This document shows positions 17,824-28,600 of a stretch of 64,000 nt of DNA, in pieces (positions within the stretch are counted from its first letter, which is position 1; the number at the start of each line of letters is the position of its first letter). The notes beneath the pieces were generated by a model. That model was not told where the DNA came from and did no database searches. It was given only the letters and a program-made list of their open reading frames with translations. The DNA is from Parachlamydia acanthamoebae (GTDB lineage: Bacteria > Chlamydiota > Chlamydiia > Chlamydiales > Parachlamydiaceae), in assembly GCF_000875975.1 (NCBI RefSeq), contig NZ_BAWW01000066.1, positions 310,001 through 374,000 on the forward strand, written 5' to 3'. The position numbers and the translations under genes are program-made.

Positions 17824-18375
17824 CTAATTATTTGATGTTTTTTTTGCAAAAGGATTTTTAAAAAATCGACGCGTTTTTTTTTCGTTTTTCTCTCGTGGGG
17901 TTTGAGGCTCAGCCTTTTCTCTCTCTTCCTTAATCTCAGGGAAAACGTTTGTTTCTCCCAAGTAAAAACTTCGATATTCATTGTACTTATCATCTTTAAA
18001 AAAATGAATAAAAGTCTCGTCATACCTTCTAAAAGACTGCGCAAGGAGTCGCTTTTTTGCGTTTTCGCCTTCTTTAATTAATAATTCTCGAAGGTGTTCC
18101 TCTGGTACAATATCCGCCATTTTGTTTCTATGAATAGTCAAGCTCATAAAGCGTTCATTCTGTTTAGTTAGAACGGCAAAGCGATGCTCTGCAAAAACGG
18201 GCTCAAGACTTTTCTCATTTTTTTCTAATAAGGTCACTAGGACAACAGCATCAACCCTCCCATCCTCATATGCAATGGATTGAGAAAGCTTACGTTTTAT
18301 ATAAACAGGTACAATGACTTCATTTGAAGTCATATCATCACGACTATTCATTCTAGATATTGATAAACTAGTCAC
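17824..18375 (-). CDS. Hypothetical protein, first gene of the paralogous pair
   Basis: 183 residues starting at GTG 18375, with a strong AAAGGAG seven bases upstream, which decides this start over an internal ATG. It has a strand-rich first half resembling the downstream paralogue, then a Lys/Glu-rich tail ending in RRFFKNPFAKK. No membrane segment or known motif. It is divergent from the alpha/beta hydrolase genes, with AT-rich sequence between them. Confidence 0.65.
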   Translation of the reverse strand: MTSLSISRMNSRDDMTSNEVIVPVYIKRKLSQSIAYEDGRVDAVVLVTLLEKNEKSLEPVFAEHRFAVLTKQNERFMSLTIHRNKMADIVPEEHLRELLIKEGENAKKRLLAQSFRRYDETFIHFFKDDKYNEYRSFYLGETNVFPEIKEEREKAEPQTPREKNEKKTRRFFKNPFAKKTSNN

Positions 18376-18442
18376 ACAAAAACTCCTTTATAATAAATAA
18401 ATTCGTTCTTTAATTAAACAAAAAACAATAAAATCAAAACTA

Positions 18443-18471
18443 TTGATAAATAAAAAATTTTAGGGTATAAT
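18443..18471 (+). promoter_or_regulatory. Promoter for the tandem alpha/beta hydrolases
   Basis: TTGATA (18443-18448), a 17-base spacer and a perfect TATAAT (18466-18471). GAGGG at 18484-18488 then lies five bases before the ATG at 18494. The leader would be only about 15 bases. Confidence 0.7.
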
Positions 18472-18493
18472 TAGACAAAAAACGAGGGAATTT

Positions 18494-19657
18494 ATGCAAA
18501 CTGAAAGATTTGGACCTCCTGTTTTTAGTGTTCAAAATCATCAGGACATTTTTAAAATTCAAGAGAAAAAAGAACTAGAAAAAGCTAAAAAAAGCAAAAT
18601 CACACACAAACTTCTAGCCCCTCTCTTTTTTTTGCCGCGTGTTGCAAAACGTGGATTACAGAAGTTAGTCGGAAAAATTATTTTGCCAAGCCAGTTTAGC
18701 TCTAAAAAAACATTAGATGAATATTACGACGCCGCTACCGGCCCCCTATTCAGCAAAAATCAAAATCGTTTCACTATTCAAACGGCAGATGGTGTGAAAC
18801 TAGACACCATGACAATCACGCACGCATCAGAAGCAGCAAAAGATCCAAAAGATCAAAAATGGCTCGTCTTCTTTAACGGAAATGGAATGACTTATGAAGA
18901 AATGGTTCCTGAATTACAAATACTCTTCGGCAGACTTGGAGTTAACATTTATACAGGTAATTACAGAGGCGTTGGCTACAGTGAAAAAAGCCCCTCAAAA
19001 GCAGAAGACTTGGTCATCGATGGAGAAGCGATGGTTCAATACTTATTGAACCAAGGGATTCAACCTGAAAATATCGTTCTTTACGGCTGGTCGCTTGGAG
19101 GAGCCGTTGCCACACATGTGGCAGCTTTACATCAAAATGAAGAATTCCCTGAAAAAGGGATCCGCCTTGTAAATGATCGCTCTTTTAGCACCCTAAAAAA
19201 GGAAGTTTCACATCTTCTGCCTGTGATTGGAGGACTTGCTTCTCGCCTTATCGGCCCTCTAAAATGGAATTTGAATTCACTCGAAAATTGGAAAAAAATT
19301 GATAACAACAATAAAGCCCTTCTTTTCCACAAAGACGACCCTGTTATTCCTTATAAGGCTTCGTTGTACAAAGGATTAAAAGAATCGTCCATGAGTGAGG
19401 ACGATAAAAAAGCAAAAAAAGAAAGACGAAAATTCAAAGCGAAGAAACGCGATTACGACAAAAATTACCCACAAGATTACAAGCCGGATACTTATATCCG
19501 CTCTAGAGGGAAATATAACAATAGATTTTATGGTAACGCACACGTTACGCCCCCTTCTTTTCTTGATGTGTATGATGACCTCTGGGATCCTAATGGCATT
19601 AGCCTACTGGACACCATTAGAAAGTTATTGAATATTCAGAAAGCGGATTTCAGATAA
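18494..19657 (+). CDS. Alpha/beta hydrolase, CHLPS-like (copy 1)
   Basis: 387 residues. A basic N-terminal extension of about 85 residues with a short hydrophobic patch is followed by an alpha/beta-hydrolase core. It contains the oxyanion segment WLVFFNGNGMTYEEM, the strand-turn NYRGVGYSEKSPS, the nucleophile motif GWSLGG (about residue 200), a candidate acid in FHKDDPVIPYKAS and a candidate His in NAHVTPP. The layout resembles the chlamydial CHLPS 43 kDa proteins (DUF818), as I recall them; the substrate is unknown and a lipase or esterase activity is inferred. The second copy starts 8 bases downstream. Strong promoter and GAGGG ribosome site. Confidence 0.8.
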   Translation: MQTERFGPPVFSVQNHQDIFKIQEKKELEKAKKSKITHKLLAPLFFLPRVAKRGLQKLVGKIILPSQFSSKKTLDEYYDAATGPLFSKNQNRFTIQTADGVKLDTMTITHASEAAKDPKDQKWLVFFNGNGMTYEEMVPELQILFGRLGVNIYTGNYRGVGYSEKSPSKAEDLVIDGEAMVQYLLNQGIQPENIVLYGWSLGGAVATHVAALHQNEEFPEKGIRLVNDRSFSTLKKEVSHLLPVIGGLASRLIGPLKWNLNSLENWKKIDNNNKALLFHKDDPVIPYKASLYKGLKESSMSEDDKKAKKERRKFKAKKRDYDKNYPQDYKPDTYIRSRGKYNNRFYGNAHVTPPSFLDVYDDLWDPNGISLLDTIRKLLNIQKADFR

Positions 19658-19665
19658 AGGATATT

Positions 19666-20778
19666 ATGACACGTATAGATAAGCTTGGAGAACCAGAGTT
19701 TAGAGCTCCCCACTATCCTCCCCAAAAAAAGCGCAACAAATTAACTAAAATTTCTTTCTGTTTGTTTTCTGCTGCCATGTTCCCTCTGCTCTTAGCGAAA
19801 TCTGCCATGCAAAAAATGACGGGCAGAATCATTGTCCCCTCACAGCATCGTTTAAAACGACTTTATTTGGATCAAAAACGGAATAAATTTCTGAATGAAA
19901 AAATGGATCCGCAATACCAAATGAAGCGAATCACGATTCAAGCAGCTGATAAAGTCAAACTTGATACGGCCGCCATTTTACATCCTGAAGAATCCAGAAA
20001 AGCTCCAAAAGAACAAAAATGGTTAGTTTTTTTTAATGGTAATAACTTTGCTTATGAACGTTATTTAACTGTTCATCAAAAATTGTCCAAAGAACTTGGG
20101 ATCAATGTCTATTCAGGAAATTACCGAGGAGTGGGGCACAGCGAAAAAAGTCCCACAAGAGCGAACGATTTGGTTTTGGATGGAGAAGCCATGGTGCAAT
20201 ACCTTCTTCACCAAGGGGTTCCCCCCGAAAATATCATTCTACATGGATGGTCACTGGGTGGAGGCGTGGCAACAGCTGTTGCCGCAAAATATCCAAACAT
20301 GAAACTGGTCAATGACCGCTCTTTTGGAACCTTAAAAAAGGGAGTCAAATCTGTGGTCCCCTTTTTTGGAACCCTTGCTTCTCATTTTACTTCAATCTTA
20401 GGATGGAATTTGAATTCCGCTAAAAATTGGAAAAAAATTGAAGAAAACAATAAAGCAATCATTATTCATAAAAAAGATGGTGTGATTGCCTATAAAGCCT
20501 CTTTATATAACACCCTGAAAAAATCGGCGATGGAAAAAAAGGATAGGCTAGCCAAAAAAGTGAGGAAAAAACTTAAGGCCAAAAAGCAACCGATAGATAC
20601 CCACTATACCCAAACCTATAAACCGACTTTAACGTTGCGCTCTAGGGGTCTTTATGATAAAGACCCCCACTCGATTAAACTGACCAAATTGGATATCTAT
20701 GAGAGCTACCTAAATATTGTACGATATCTTTTAAAGATTAATCCTCAAGAGCAGCATCCTCAAAAGCTTGTAAAGTAA
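19666..20778 (+). CDS. Alpha/beta hydrolase, CHLPS-like (copy 2)
   Basis: 370 residues; by eye roughly half identical to copy 1 over the whole length, so a tandem duplicate. It retains the nucleophile motif GWSLGGG, NYRGVGHSEKSPTRAND and HKKDGVIAYKAS, with a shorter C-terminus; the His candidate lies in KDPHSIKLT. AAAGGA precedes the ATG. Its last 41 bases overlap the end of the convergent dehydrogenase gene. Confidence 0.8.
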   Translation: MTRIDKLGEPEFRAPHYPPQKKRNKLTKISFCLFSAAMFPLLLAKSAMQKMTGRIIVPSQHRLKRLYLDQKRNKFLNEKMDPQYQMKRITIQAADKVKLDTAAILHPEESRKAPKEQKWLVFFNGNNFAYERYLTVHQKLSKELGINVYSGNYRGVGHSEKSPTRANDLVLDGEAMVQYLLHQGVPPENIILHGWSLGGGVATAVAAKYPNMKLVNDRSFGTLKKGVKSVVPFFGTLASHFTSILGWNLNSAKNWKKIEENNKAIIIHKKDGVIAYKASLYNTLKKSAMEKKDRLAKKVRKKLKAKKQPIDTHYTQTYKPTLTLRSRGLYDKDPHSIKLTKLDIYESYLNIVRYLLKINPQEQHPQKLVK

Positions 20779-21628
20779 TCGCCGACCAGTCTAAATTCTG
20801 TCTTTGCTTCGCAAGTCCCGTCATGAGACGGTTATGTAAAAGCGATGCAAGCGGCAAAGGAACGGACTTCTTTTCTGCTTCGTTCAGCACAAGATTTACA
20901 TCTTTTAAGCCTAATGTCATCTTAAATCCCGCATCTTCAAATGCTTGATCAACAATAATCTTGCTATAGTTTTGATAAACAGGACATGCCAAAATGCTTT
21001 GGGTGTATAATGCTGCAGCTGCATGAATATCTATGCCACTTTTTTTTAATAAAGCAAAAGACTCTCCCATGGCTTCGATAGCGGATAAAATCAAAAAATT
21101 TCCTGAAATTTTAACTAAACAAGCATGTGAGGGTTTAGCCCCAAAATCTGCTACACCTTGTCCCAATTTTTCAAGAATGGGGCGCACCAAAACTTTCGCA
21201 TGCGGATCTCCTGCAATACAAATCCATAACTTTTGCGCGGCCGCAGCATCTGGACGGCCAAAAACGGGTGCACAGACGAAGGCCGCGCCCTTTTCCGCAT
21301 GCAAGGTAGCCATTTTATCGGCAGTTTCTGGAGAGATTGTACTCATTGAAACGTGCACACATCCTGTCCGAATAGTCTTTAAAATGCCCTTCTCTCCTTC
21401 GACTATCTCTTCAAGAGCTTGGTCATTGGAAAGCATTGAAATCAAAATCGAACTTTTCTCAAAAGCCTCTTTTGGCGAATCGAGCAAATGTGCTCCTTGA
21501 TTTAATAAGGGCTTAGCTCTTTCGGCTGTGCGATTGTAAACCCATAGGGGAAATCCAGCTTTCAATAGATTTTCAGCTAAAGGAAATCCCATATTTCCGA
21601 GCCCGATAAAGGCAATATTTTTGCTCAT
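20738..21628 (-). CDS. Beta-hydroxyacid dehydrogenase family oxidoreductase
   Basis: About 296 residues. The N-terminal Rossmann fold has IAFIGLGNMGFPLAENLL; the family signature around SMSTISPETAD and the helical C-terminal domain with the catalytic Lys region LVKISGNFLILSAIEAMGES and GLKDVNLVLNEAE are all visible. Members reduce or oxidise 3-hydroxyisobutyrate, glyoxylate/succinic semialdehyde or related small acids with NAD(P); the substrate cannot be read from sequence. ATG 21628 has GAGGA six bases upstream, so it is preferred to TTG 21640. The 3' end overlaps the hydrolase gene by 41 bases in antisense. Confidence 0.85.
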   Translation of the reverse strand: MSKNIAFIGLGNMGFPLAENLLKAGFPLWVYNRTAERAKPLLNQGAHLLDSPKEAFEKSSILISMLSNDQALEEIVEGEKGILKTIRTGCVHVSMSTISPETADKMATLHAEKGAAFVCAPVFGRPDAAAAQKLWICIAGDPHAKVLVRPILEKLGQGVADFGAKPSHACLVKISGNFLILSAIEAMGESFALLKKSGIDIHAAAALYTQSILACPVYQNYSKIIVDQAFEDAGFKMTLGLKDVNLVLNEAEKKSVPLPLASLLHNRLMTGLAKQRQNLDWSAITLQAFEDAALED

Positions 21629-21779
21629 TGTTTTCCTCAAATTTTTTTTCGTATAGTTTTGGTATAAACATCCTCCTTTTTCTAAACAACCTTTTCACAT
21701 GAAAAGTTTCTATGGATGTATAAATTAAAATTGGATATTGTCAAATCAAAAGAATTCTTTGTAAATAACAAGGTCCCTT

Positions 21780-22883
21780 ATGCAAGCCACCAATCTCGTA
21801 CGTACTACAATTAGGGCTTCCGCACCCCTGCAACTCCCCATCATTGTCTGGATACCATTTCAGGCGATCCATAGCGTGCATCGATGTTGGTGTTATTGGA
21901 GAAGATTTCAGATCTATAAAGATCCGAACAATTTTGCAACCCTCGCCGCTGGGAATGCAGCCTATTTTTTAGGAGCAGACCTGCCTGTTATTCGCGGAAT
22001 TGCACAAGCTGTGATGATTGCCAACCGCATTTTTCTTTGCATTGAAAAACAAGCCACTCTTTGTACCCATTGTAAAGAACTTGTTTTAGCTGTTAAAGGG
22101 CATTACATGCCGCACGATCGCGCTAACTGGTCCTCATACTCTAAGGCGAACTTCGCCTCCCCTTCTACACGCCTTTGGTGTAAAACGTTTGGCTATTCAA
22201 CCACTTTGCGTATGCAACGGATTGCATATTGTGCCTATCTTATTCTAGTGGATTCGTTTCAACTCAGCATGTTGATGATGGATGCGGCTGAGAGTTTTTC
22301 CAGCGATTCATACAATAATGGTCACCATGTCAGAGAATTTTTTTACAATACATCCGCATCCGTTGATCTGCTTGTCAATAACCGGGAAAAATTGCTGCTT
22401 GAAATGCAAAAACATCGCGGGGTTATTCAGGCCATTCTTTCAACGATGGGCGTGCCTCTTACAGCGGATCAAATCATCGCTTCATTATCTAAAGGATTAA
22501 GTAGCGCCGCAACTTTAAATGTTGCTTCCCAGAAAGCGCAGGCTATGTTTGGAAGATTGATGGCCGACTTTCTCGGAAAAGGATTTTTTGGTTTTTTATT
22601 CGGAATTGGCCTATCCGAATACGTCCCCCAAGTTTTGGTATGCAATTTATTCATTCATAGACAGAAAAAAGAACCAGAAGCAAACCGCTACCCTCCCATA
22701 AATTGGGTGGCTCTTCGATCAAAATCACATCTTTTAAAACCACTTCCTCAACCTGCATCCCCTGAAAAACCGCTTACACATTTCATCTCACCTCCCAAGT
22801 CACCTTTAAAAAAAGGTTTAGGAAAAATTCGCAGCCTTCTTTCCAGTCCTAAAAAAAATCCGCTCCTTGCAATAAAGGATTAA
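21780..22883 (+). CDS. Hypothetical protein with hydrophobic segments
   Basis: 367 residues from ATG 21780 (AAGGT five bases upstream). Several moderately hydrophobic helices occur (for example around LRMQRIAYCAYLILV and GKGFFGFLFGIGLS), and the C-terminal 70 residues are rich in Pro, Ser and Lys (LPQPASPEKP, SPPKSPLKKGL). It has no recognisable domain. It could be a membrane-associated or secreted chlamydia-specific protein. Monocistronic, about 100 bases before alaS. Confidence 0.6.
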   Translation: MQATNLVRTTIRASAPLQLPIIVWIPFQAIHSVHRCWCYWRRFQIYKDPNNFATLAAGNAAYFLGADLPVIRGIAQAVMIANRIFLCIEKQATLCTHCKELVLAVKGHYMPHDRANWSSYSKANFASPSTRLWCKTFGYSTTLRMQRIAYCAYLILVDSFQLSMLMMDAAESFSSDSYNNGHHVREFFYNTSASVDLLVNNREKLLLEMQKHRGVIQAILSTMGVPLTADQIIASLSKGLSSAATLNVASQKAQAMFGRLMADFLGKGFFGFLFGIGLSEYVPQVLVCNLFIHRQKKEPEANRYPPINWVALRSKSHLLKPLPQPASPEKPLTHFISPPKSPLKKGLGKIRSLLSSPKKNPLLAIKD

Positions 22884-22986
22884 TCTAAGCCTGTATTCTT
22901 TATTGGAATATAAATCTCTTAAAGATCATAATAATGGCTTAGTTTTTTTCTAAATATCTAACCCTGTACGAAGGACGCTATTTTTC

Positions 22987-25595
22987 ATGGAGACTCAAAG
23001 AATCCGTCGCCAATTCCTTAATTATTTCAAAGAGCATGGACACCGTGTGGTTTCTTCATCCCCTGTTTTCCCACATGATGACCCATCGCTTTTATTTACA
23101 AACGCCGGCATGAATCAATTTAAAGATGTTTTTCTAGGGAAAAGTGCGCGCGATTACCACCGTGCTACAACTAGTCAAAAATGTATTCGCGTGGGAGGCA
23201 AACACAACGACCTAGAAAATGTAGGCCACACAAGCCGCCACCTTACCTTTTTTGAAATGTTGGGAAATTTCTCTTTTGGTGACTATTTTAAAGCAGAAGC
23301 GATTCAATTTGCCTGGGATATTTCAACCCAAGTTTTTGGATTTGATCCTCAGCACATTTGGCCAACCGTTTTCCGCGATGATGAAGAAGCTTTTGAACTT
23401 TGGACTCGCTACGTGCCCGCCAGCAAAATTACACGCTTTGGAGAAAAAGACAACTTTTGGAGCATGGGTGAAGTTGGTCCCTGTGGCCCCTGCTCAGAGC
23501 TGTACTATGACCGTGGTTCCAAATATGGTCCCGCAAATAATCCTTCTGAAGATGTCACTGGCGAACGCTATTTAGAGTTCTGGAATCTTGTTTTCATGCA
23601 ATTTAACCGCCTTGAAGATGGTTCTCTATCTCCACTTCCTAGACCCTCCATTGATACTGGAGCAGGTATTGAACGGGTTGTCGGATTAAAAATGGGCGTG
23701 GACTCCGTATTTGGTACCGATGTCCTGCGAGAATTAATTGCCCAAACCGAACAAGTTTTCAATAAATCCTACGATCCCACAAATATCCAAACAGCTCCAG
23801 CATTCCATGTGATTGCAGATCACCTCCGCTGCTTGGCATTTGCTATCGCAGATGGTGTGCAACCTAGCAACGTCGACCGGGGCTATGTACTCCGAAAAGT
23901 GTTAAGACGCGCGGTACGCTATGGCCGCTCACTTGGCATGGACACCCCTTTCCTTGCCGATATTTTACCTCGCCTCGTCGCAACTATGGGTGAAGACTAC
24001 AAAGAGCTTGTACAAGCCCAACAAAGAATTGCAGAAATTTTGACTGTCGAAGAAGAAGCTTTTCTTCGTACACTTCGACGGGGAGGGAATATCCTCAATC
24101 AGATTATCGAAGGTGCTCAAAATACCCATCACCGCATTTCAGGGGACGATGCCTTTAAATTAAAAGACACGTATGGATTTCCGCTAGAAGAGATCGAACT
24201 GATCGCTCGTGATGCAAACTTAGTCATCGATAAAGAACGGTTTGAGCTCTTGGAAAATGAAGCGAAAGAAAGATCACGGCAAGTGCAAAAAACGACTCAG
24301 CAAATTGCATCTACCAATCTTTTTGTCGACTTTGTCAAAACACATGCTGCGACAACATTTTTAGGATATGAGCAACTCAGTGCTAGAGCAACTGTAACAG
24401 GGCTTGTAGTGGATCAACAGTTTGTCAATCAAATCATTGCGGGCCAAGATGCCATGATTATTCTTGATCAAACGCCATTCTATGCAGAAATGGGTGGACA
24501 AATTGGCGATACAGGAACCATTGTGAACCATCAAGGGATGTCTTTCCAAGTCACCAACACTATTTCTCCTTATCAAGGCGTGATTGCACATGTGGGAACA
24601 TTGACACATGGTCATTTAAAAGTAGGAGATTCTGTAGAAGCATCTGTCGATGCCCCTCGCAGACAGAAAATCGAGAATAACCACACTGCCACACACCTTC
24701 TTCATTGGGCTCTTCACCATGTTTTGGGTGAACATGTGAAACAAGCAGGGTCCGTTGTAGAACCTGGTCGCTTACGTTTTGACTTCAGCCACCACAAGCC
24801 TTTGACAAAACAAGAGCTTAATGAAATTGAAAATCTTGTGAACCAAAGAATTAGATTGAATCTCCCTGTAAAAACATACGAAATCGCTTATGAAGAAGCC
24901 CAAAAGAGCACCGACATTAAGCAATTCTTCGGTGAAAAATATGGGGCTAAAGTGCGCGTTGTTGATGCGGAGTTTTCAAAAGAACTTTGCGGGGGCACAC
25001 ATACTTCTGCCTTGGGTAATATTGGGTTATTTCGGATCGCGAAAGAAGGCAGCATTGCGGCGGGGGGGCGGCGTATCGAGAAAGCCTATCTCGCCATAGC
25101 GAACAGTTCATCGATTCCCTGGCAGAGCTATTGAAAACACAACCGCAAAAATTGCAAGAAAGGATTGAGAAGCTAGTTGAAGAAAACAAGCAGCTCGCTC
25201 AGGAAATGAAAAACTTGAAAAAAGGCAAGATGGAAGGGATGGTCACAGAACTTTCACAACAAACCGAAGTGATTCATCATATTCCCACAATTATAGCCAA
25301 AGTGGATGTGCCAGCAGCTGAGCTACGCAATTTCCTTGAACTTTTGCAAGCCAAAATGGGATCAGGTGTCATTGCCCTGGGTGTCACAGAAGAAGATAAA
25401 TGCCATCTTATTATTCGTGTCAGCGATGATCTTGTTGCAAAAGGTATCAATGCTTCTCAACTTATTAAGACATTGGCTCCTATGATTGAAGGCACAGGTG
25501 GTGGAAAGCCCAATATGGCTCAAGCCGGTGGTAAGGCTCCTCAAAAACTGACAGAGGCTTTGGCAAAATTCCGCGAACTTTTACAAGCGTCGTAA
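22987..25595 (+). CDS. alaS: Alanyl-tRNA synthetase, interrupted by a one-base deletion
   Basis: Charges tRNA-Ala; normally one polypeptide of about 870 residues. The first frame (22987-25134) holds the class II catalytic core ([25 protein letters not shown]), the editing-domain zinc motifs HTATHLLH and CGGTHTS, and is good to RRIE at 25080. The second frame, reading from about 25080 to 25595, carries the end of the editing region ([21 protein letters not shown]) and the C-terminal DHHA1/C-Ala domain. Adding one base near 25078-25085 gives a continuous 869-residue enzyme with the family spacing. As written, the first ORF stops at 25134 (TGA) and a TTG at 25131 could restart, but no good ribosome site is present. 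An essential gene broken in this way most likely reflects a sequence error. Confidence 0.93.
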
Positions 25596-25612
25596 AAAAT
25601 TGATGAGGCAAT

Positions 25613-28600
25613 GTGATCGAAGAACTTTTCAAACATCCCAAACTTTTAGAGCTTCAAGAAGCTTTTAAGCAAGGCGACCCGGTTCTGATTGAAGAGCTTT
25701 GGAATGCTCCCAAAGCTCTTATTGCCTCTCTTGCTCTACAGGTAACGGGCAAGCATGTTTTGATTTTGACAGGCGGTAGTCAGGAAGAAAGCCGTCTATA
25801 TCATGACTTTCCTTTTTTTTCGTCTGCCCCGTTGCTTGAGTTTCCGGCCTGGGAAACTTTGCCCTCTGAAAATATCGCTCCCAGTCCAGACACTGTTGGG
25901 GCACGCTACAAAGCTTTGCGCCAAGTCTCAGCAACTTTTCAACCACACATCATCATCAGCGGATTGCAAGCTTGCCTGCAAAGCTTGATTCCACCTCAAA
26001 ATTTTGACTCCCTCTATCTTGCCCTAAAAAAAGGGGAAACATTCCCTTTTGACACACTCATTCAACGACTGAATGAAATGGGTTATCGACGTTCAGCTGT
26101 GGCGGCAGATAAAGGGGAATTCGCCATTAGAGGCGGCATTATCGATATCTTCCCTGTGGCCTCACCCGATCCCTTTCGCATCGAATTTTGGGGAGACGAC
26201 ATTGAATCAATCCGTATCTTTGATCCAATTGGACAAAGATCGATTAAAACGGTTGAGCACATTGAAATCACACCTGCACAAGAGATGGAGCTGATCCAGC
26301 AATCATCCAAGCTATCAACCATCTTAGACTATTTAGGCCCACAAACCATTGTGATCTTTGACGACCTCTTAGCTCTAGAAGATCGCTACTCCTCTTTACT
26401 ACATATTTGTGGATCCCCGACGCGCTCTTTTCAAAGCATTGAAAACCTATTTGAGCAAATCGCTCCCCTGCAACAGATTTATTGGAGCCGTCAGCCCATT
26501 GAGGAACTCACAGAAGTTAAACTGAAGAGTCCAAAGGGGAAGAGTTTTTATTCAGAAAGTGCTCCCATGCATACTTTGGCCTTTAGCATGTTTAACAAAG
26601 ACTTAATGGCTAAACGATGGCTTTCTCCTTTTATCCCTTTAGTGGACTATCTCCTTCCTTTTCGAGATGAAGAGCAGGAGGTTTCGGGAAATGATATTTT
26701 AGAAAATTTAGCTCACATTCCCAAAGAAGCGCATCTGCATTTTCTGTGCGCAAGTGAATTAGAAGAAAACACGCTTAAGCAAAAAATTGCACAAAAAAGT
26801 ATTCCACTACCCACTCAAACTGTTTACCAAAATGGATACCTTTCGAGCGGCTTGGTGCTTGCACAAGAGCAGCTTTTAGTGATTCCTTTCACAGAGGTTT
26901 CTCATCGTTATAAGCTACGTCGACAAAAGCTACGCAGCACTTATCATACACCACCTTCCGACTCCTACCATCTTGTTCCTGGAGATATGGTCGTCCACCT
27001 CAATCATGGAATTGGACGATTTTTAGGGCTTGAAAAAAAGCTAAACCACAATGGCGTATTGAGTGAATTTTTTCTGATTGAATATGCCGAAAATGGCAAA
27101 CTCTATGTCCCCCTCAATCAAGCTCACCTCGTCACCAAATACATTGGCAGTAGTGAAGATCTTCCAAGCATGCATACCCTGGGTAGTGCTCGTTGGAAAA
27201 AAACGAAAGAAAGAACGCAAGAAGCTATTGTCGGATATGCCAAAGACCTCTTGCAACTTTACGCACACCGTTCCCTAAAGGCTGGCCTTATTTATCCTTC
27301 TGATAGTATCGACATGCAAGACTTTGAGGAGGATTTCCCCTACGAAGAGACCGAAGATCAGCTTAACGCAATTGCCAGTATCAAAGAAGATATGCAGTCG
27401 ACGAAATCGATGGATCGCCTTATCTGTGGCGACGTGGGATACGGTAAAACCGAAGTGGCCATGCGAGCCGCATTTAAAGCAGTAATGGATGGACACAAAC
27501 AAGTTGCATTGCTTGTGCCAACCACTGTTTTAGCGATGCAACATTATGAGAATTTCATCGAAAGAATGTCCAACTTTCCTGTCCGAATTGGGGTACTTTC
27601 CCGCTTTCGCACGCCCAAAGAAATCCGAGAGACCTTAGAGCAGGTGGCAAAAGGAAGTATCGATATTCTGATCGGAACACATCGTTTGATTAGTAAAGAT
27701 GTGGTTTTTCATGATCTTGGCTTGATCATTATTGATGAAGAACATCGCTTCGGAGTGAAAGCAAAAGAGCATTTGAAAAAAATTAAAATGGGTGTCGATT
27801 GCATTACCCTTTCTGCAACGCCCATTCCACGCACCCTTTACATGTCTCTTGTTGGGGCTAGAGATATGTCTGTGATCAATACGCCTCCTCAAGATCGTTT
27901 GCCTATTACCACGATTATTTCGGAACCGGGTGATCTTGTGTTTAAAAATGCCCTGCTAAGGGAACTTTCGCGCGATGGACAAGCTTATGTCATCCATAAT
28001 CGCGTCGAAACGATTTTTGGTGTGGCTTCAAAAATCAAAGAATTGCTCCCACAGGCGCGTGTCGTGGTCGGACATGGGCAAATGAGCGCCGACGAGATTG
28101 ACTCTGTCTTTCACGCGTTTAAAAGTGGTGCGGCTGATATCTTAGTTGCCACCACGATTATCGAAAGCGGCATCGACATCCCAAATGCCAATACCATCCT
28201 CATCAATCGCGCAGATCAATTTGGATTAGCGGACTTGTATCAGTTACGCGGACGAGTGGGTCGTTGGAACAGGCGTGCCTATGCTTACTTTTTAGTTCCC
28301 AATTTGAAATCACTTCCACAATTGGCCCGAAAACGCTTGCATGCTTTAGCAGAAGCTTGTGGATATGGCGGCGGCATGAAATTGGCAATGCACGATTTGG
28401 AAATTCGAGGCGCCGGCAATATTTTAGGAACCGAACAATCAGGCCATGTCTCTGCTATCGGATTCCATTTTTATTGCAAACTTTTAAGAAGAACCATTCA
28501 AACCCTACAAGGTGAGTTGTCGGCCGGTATGGTTGAGACTAAACTAGAGTTTCATTACGATGCCTGTCTTCCTGAAGATTATGTCAATGAAGTCAGCCTG

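Noticed and set aside
25131-25595. Independent small protein with DHHA1-like domain
   Set aside because: The frame upstream of the TTG also encodes AlaRS sequence ([14 protein letters not shown]), so it is the C-terminus of alaS.
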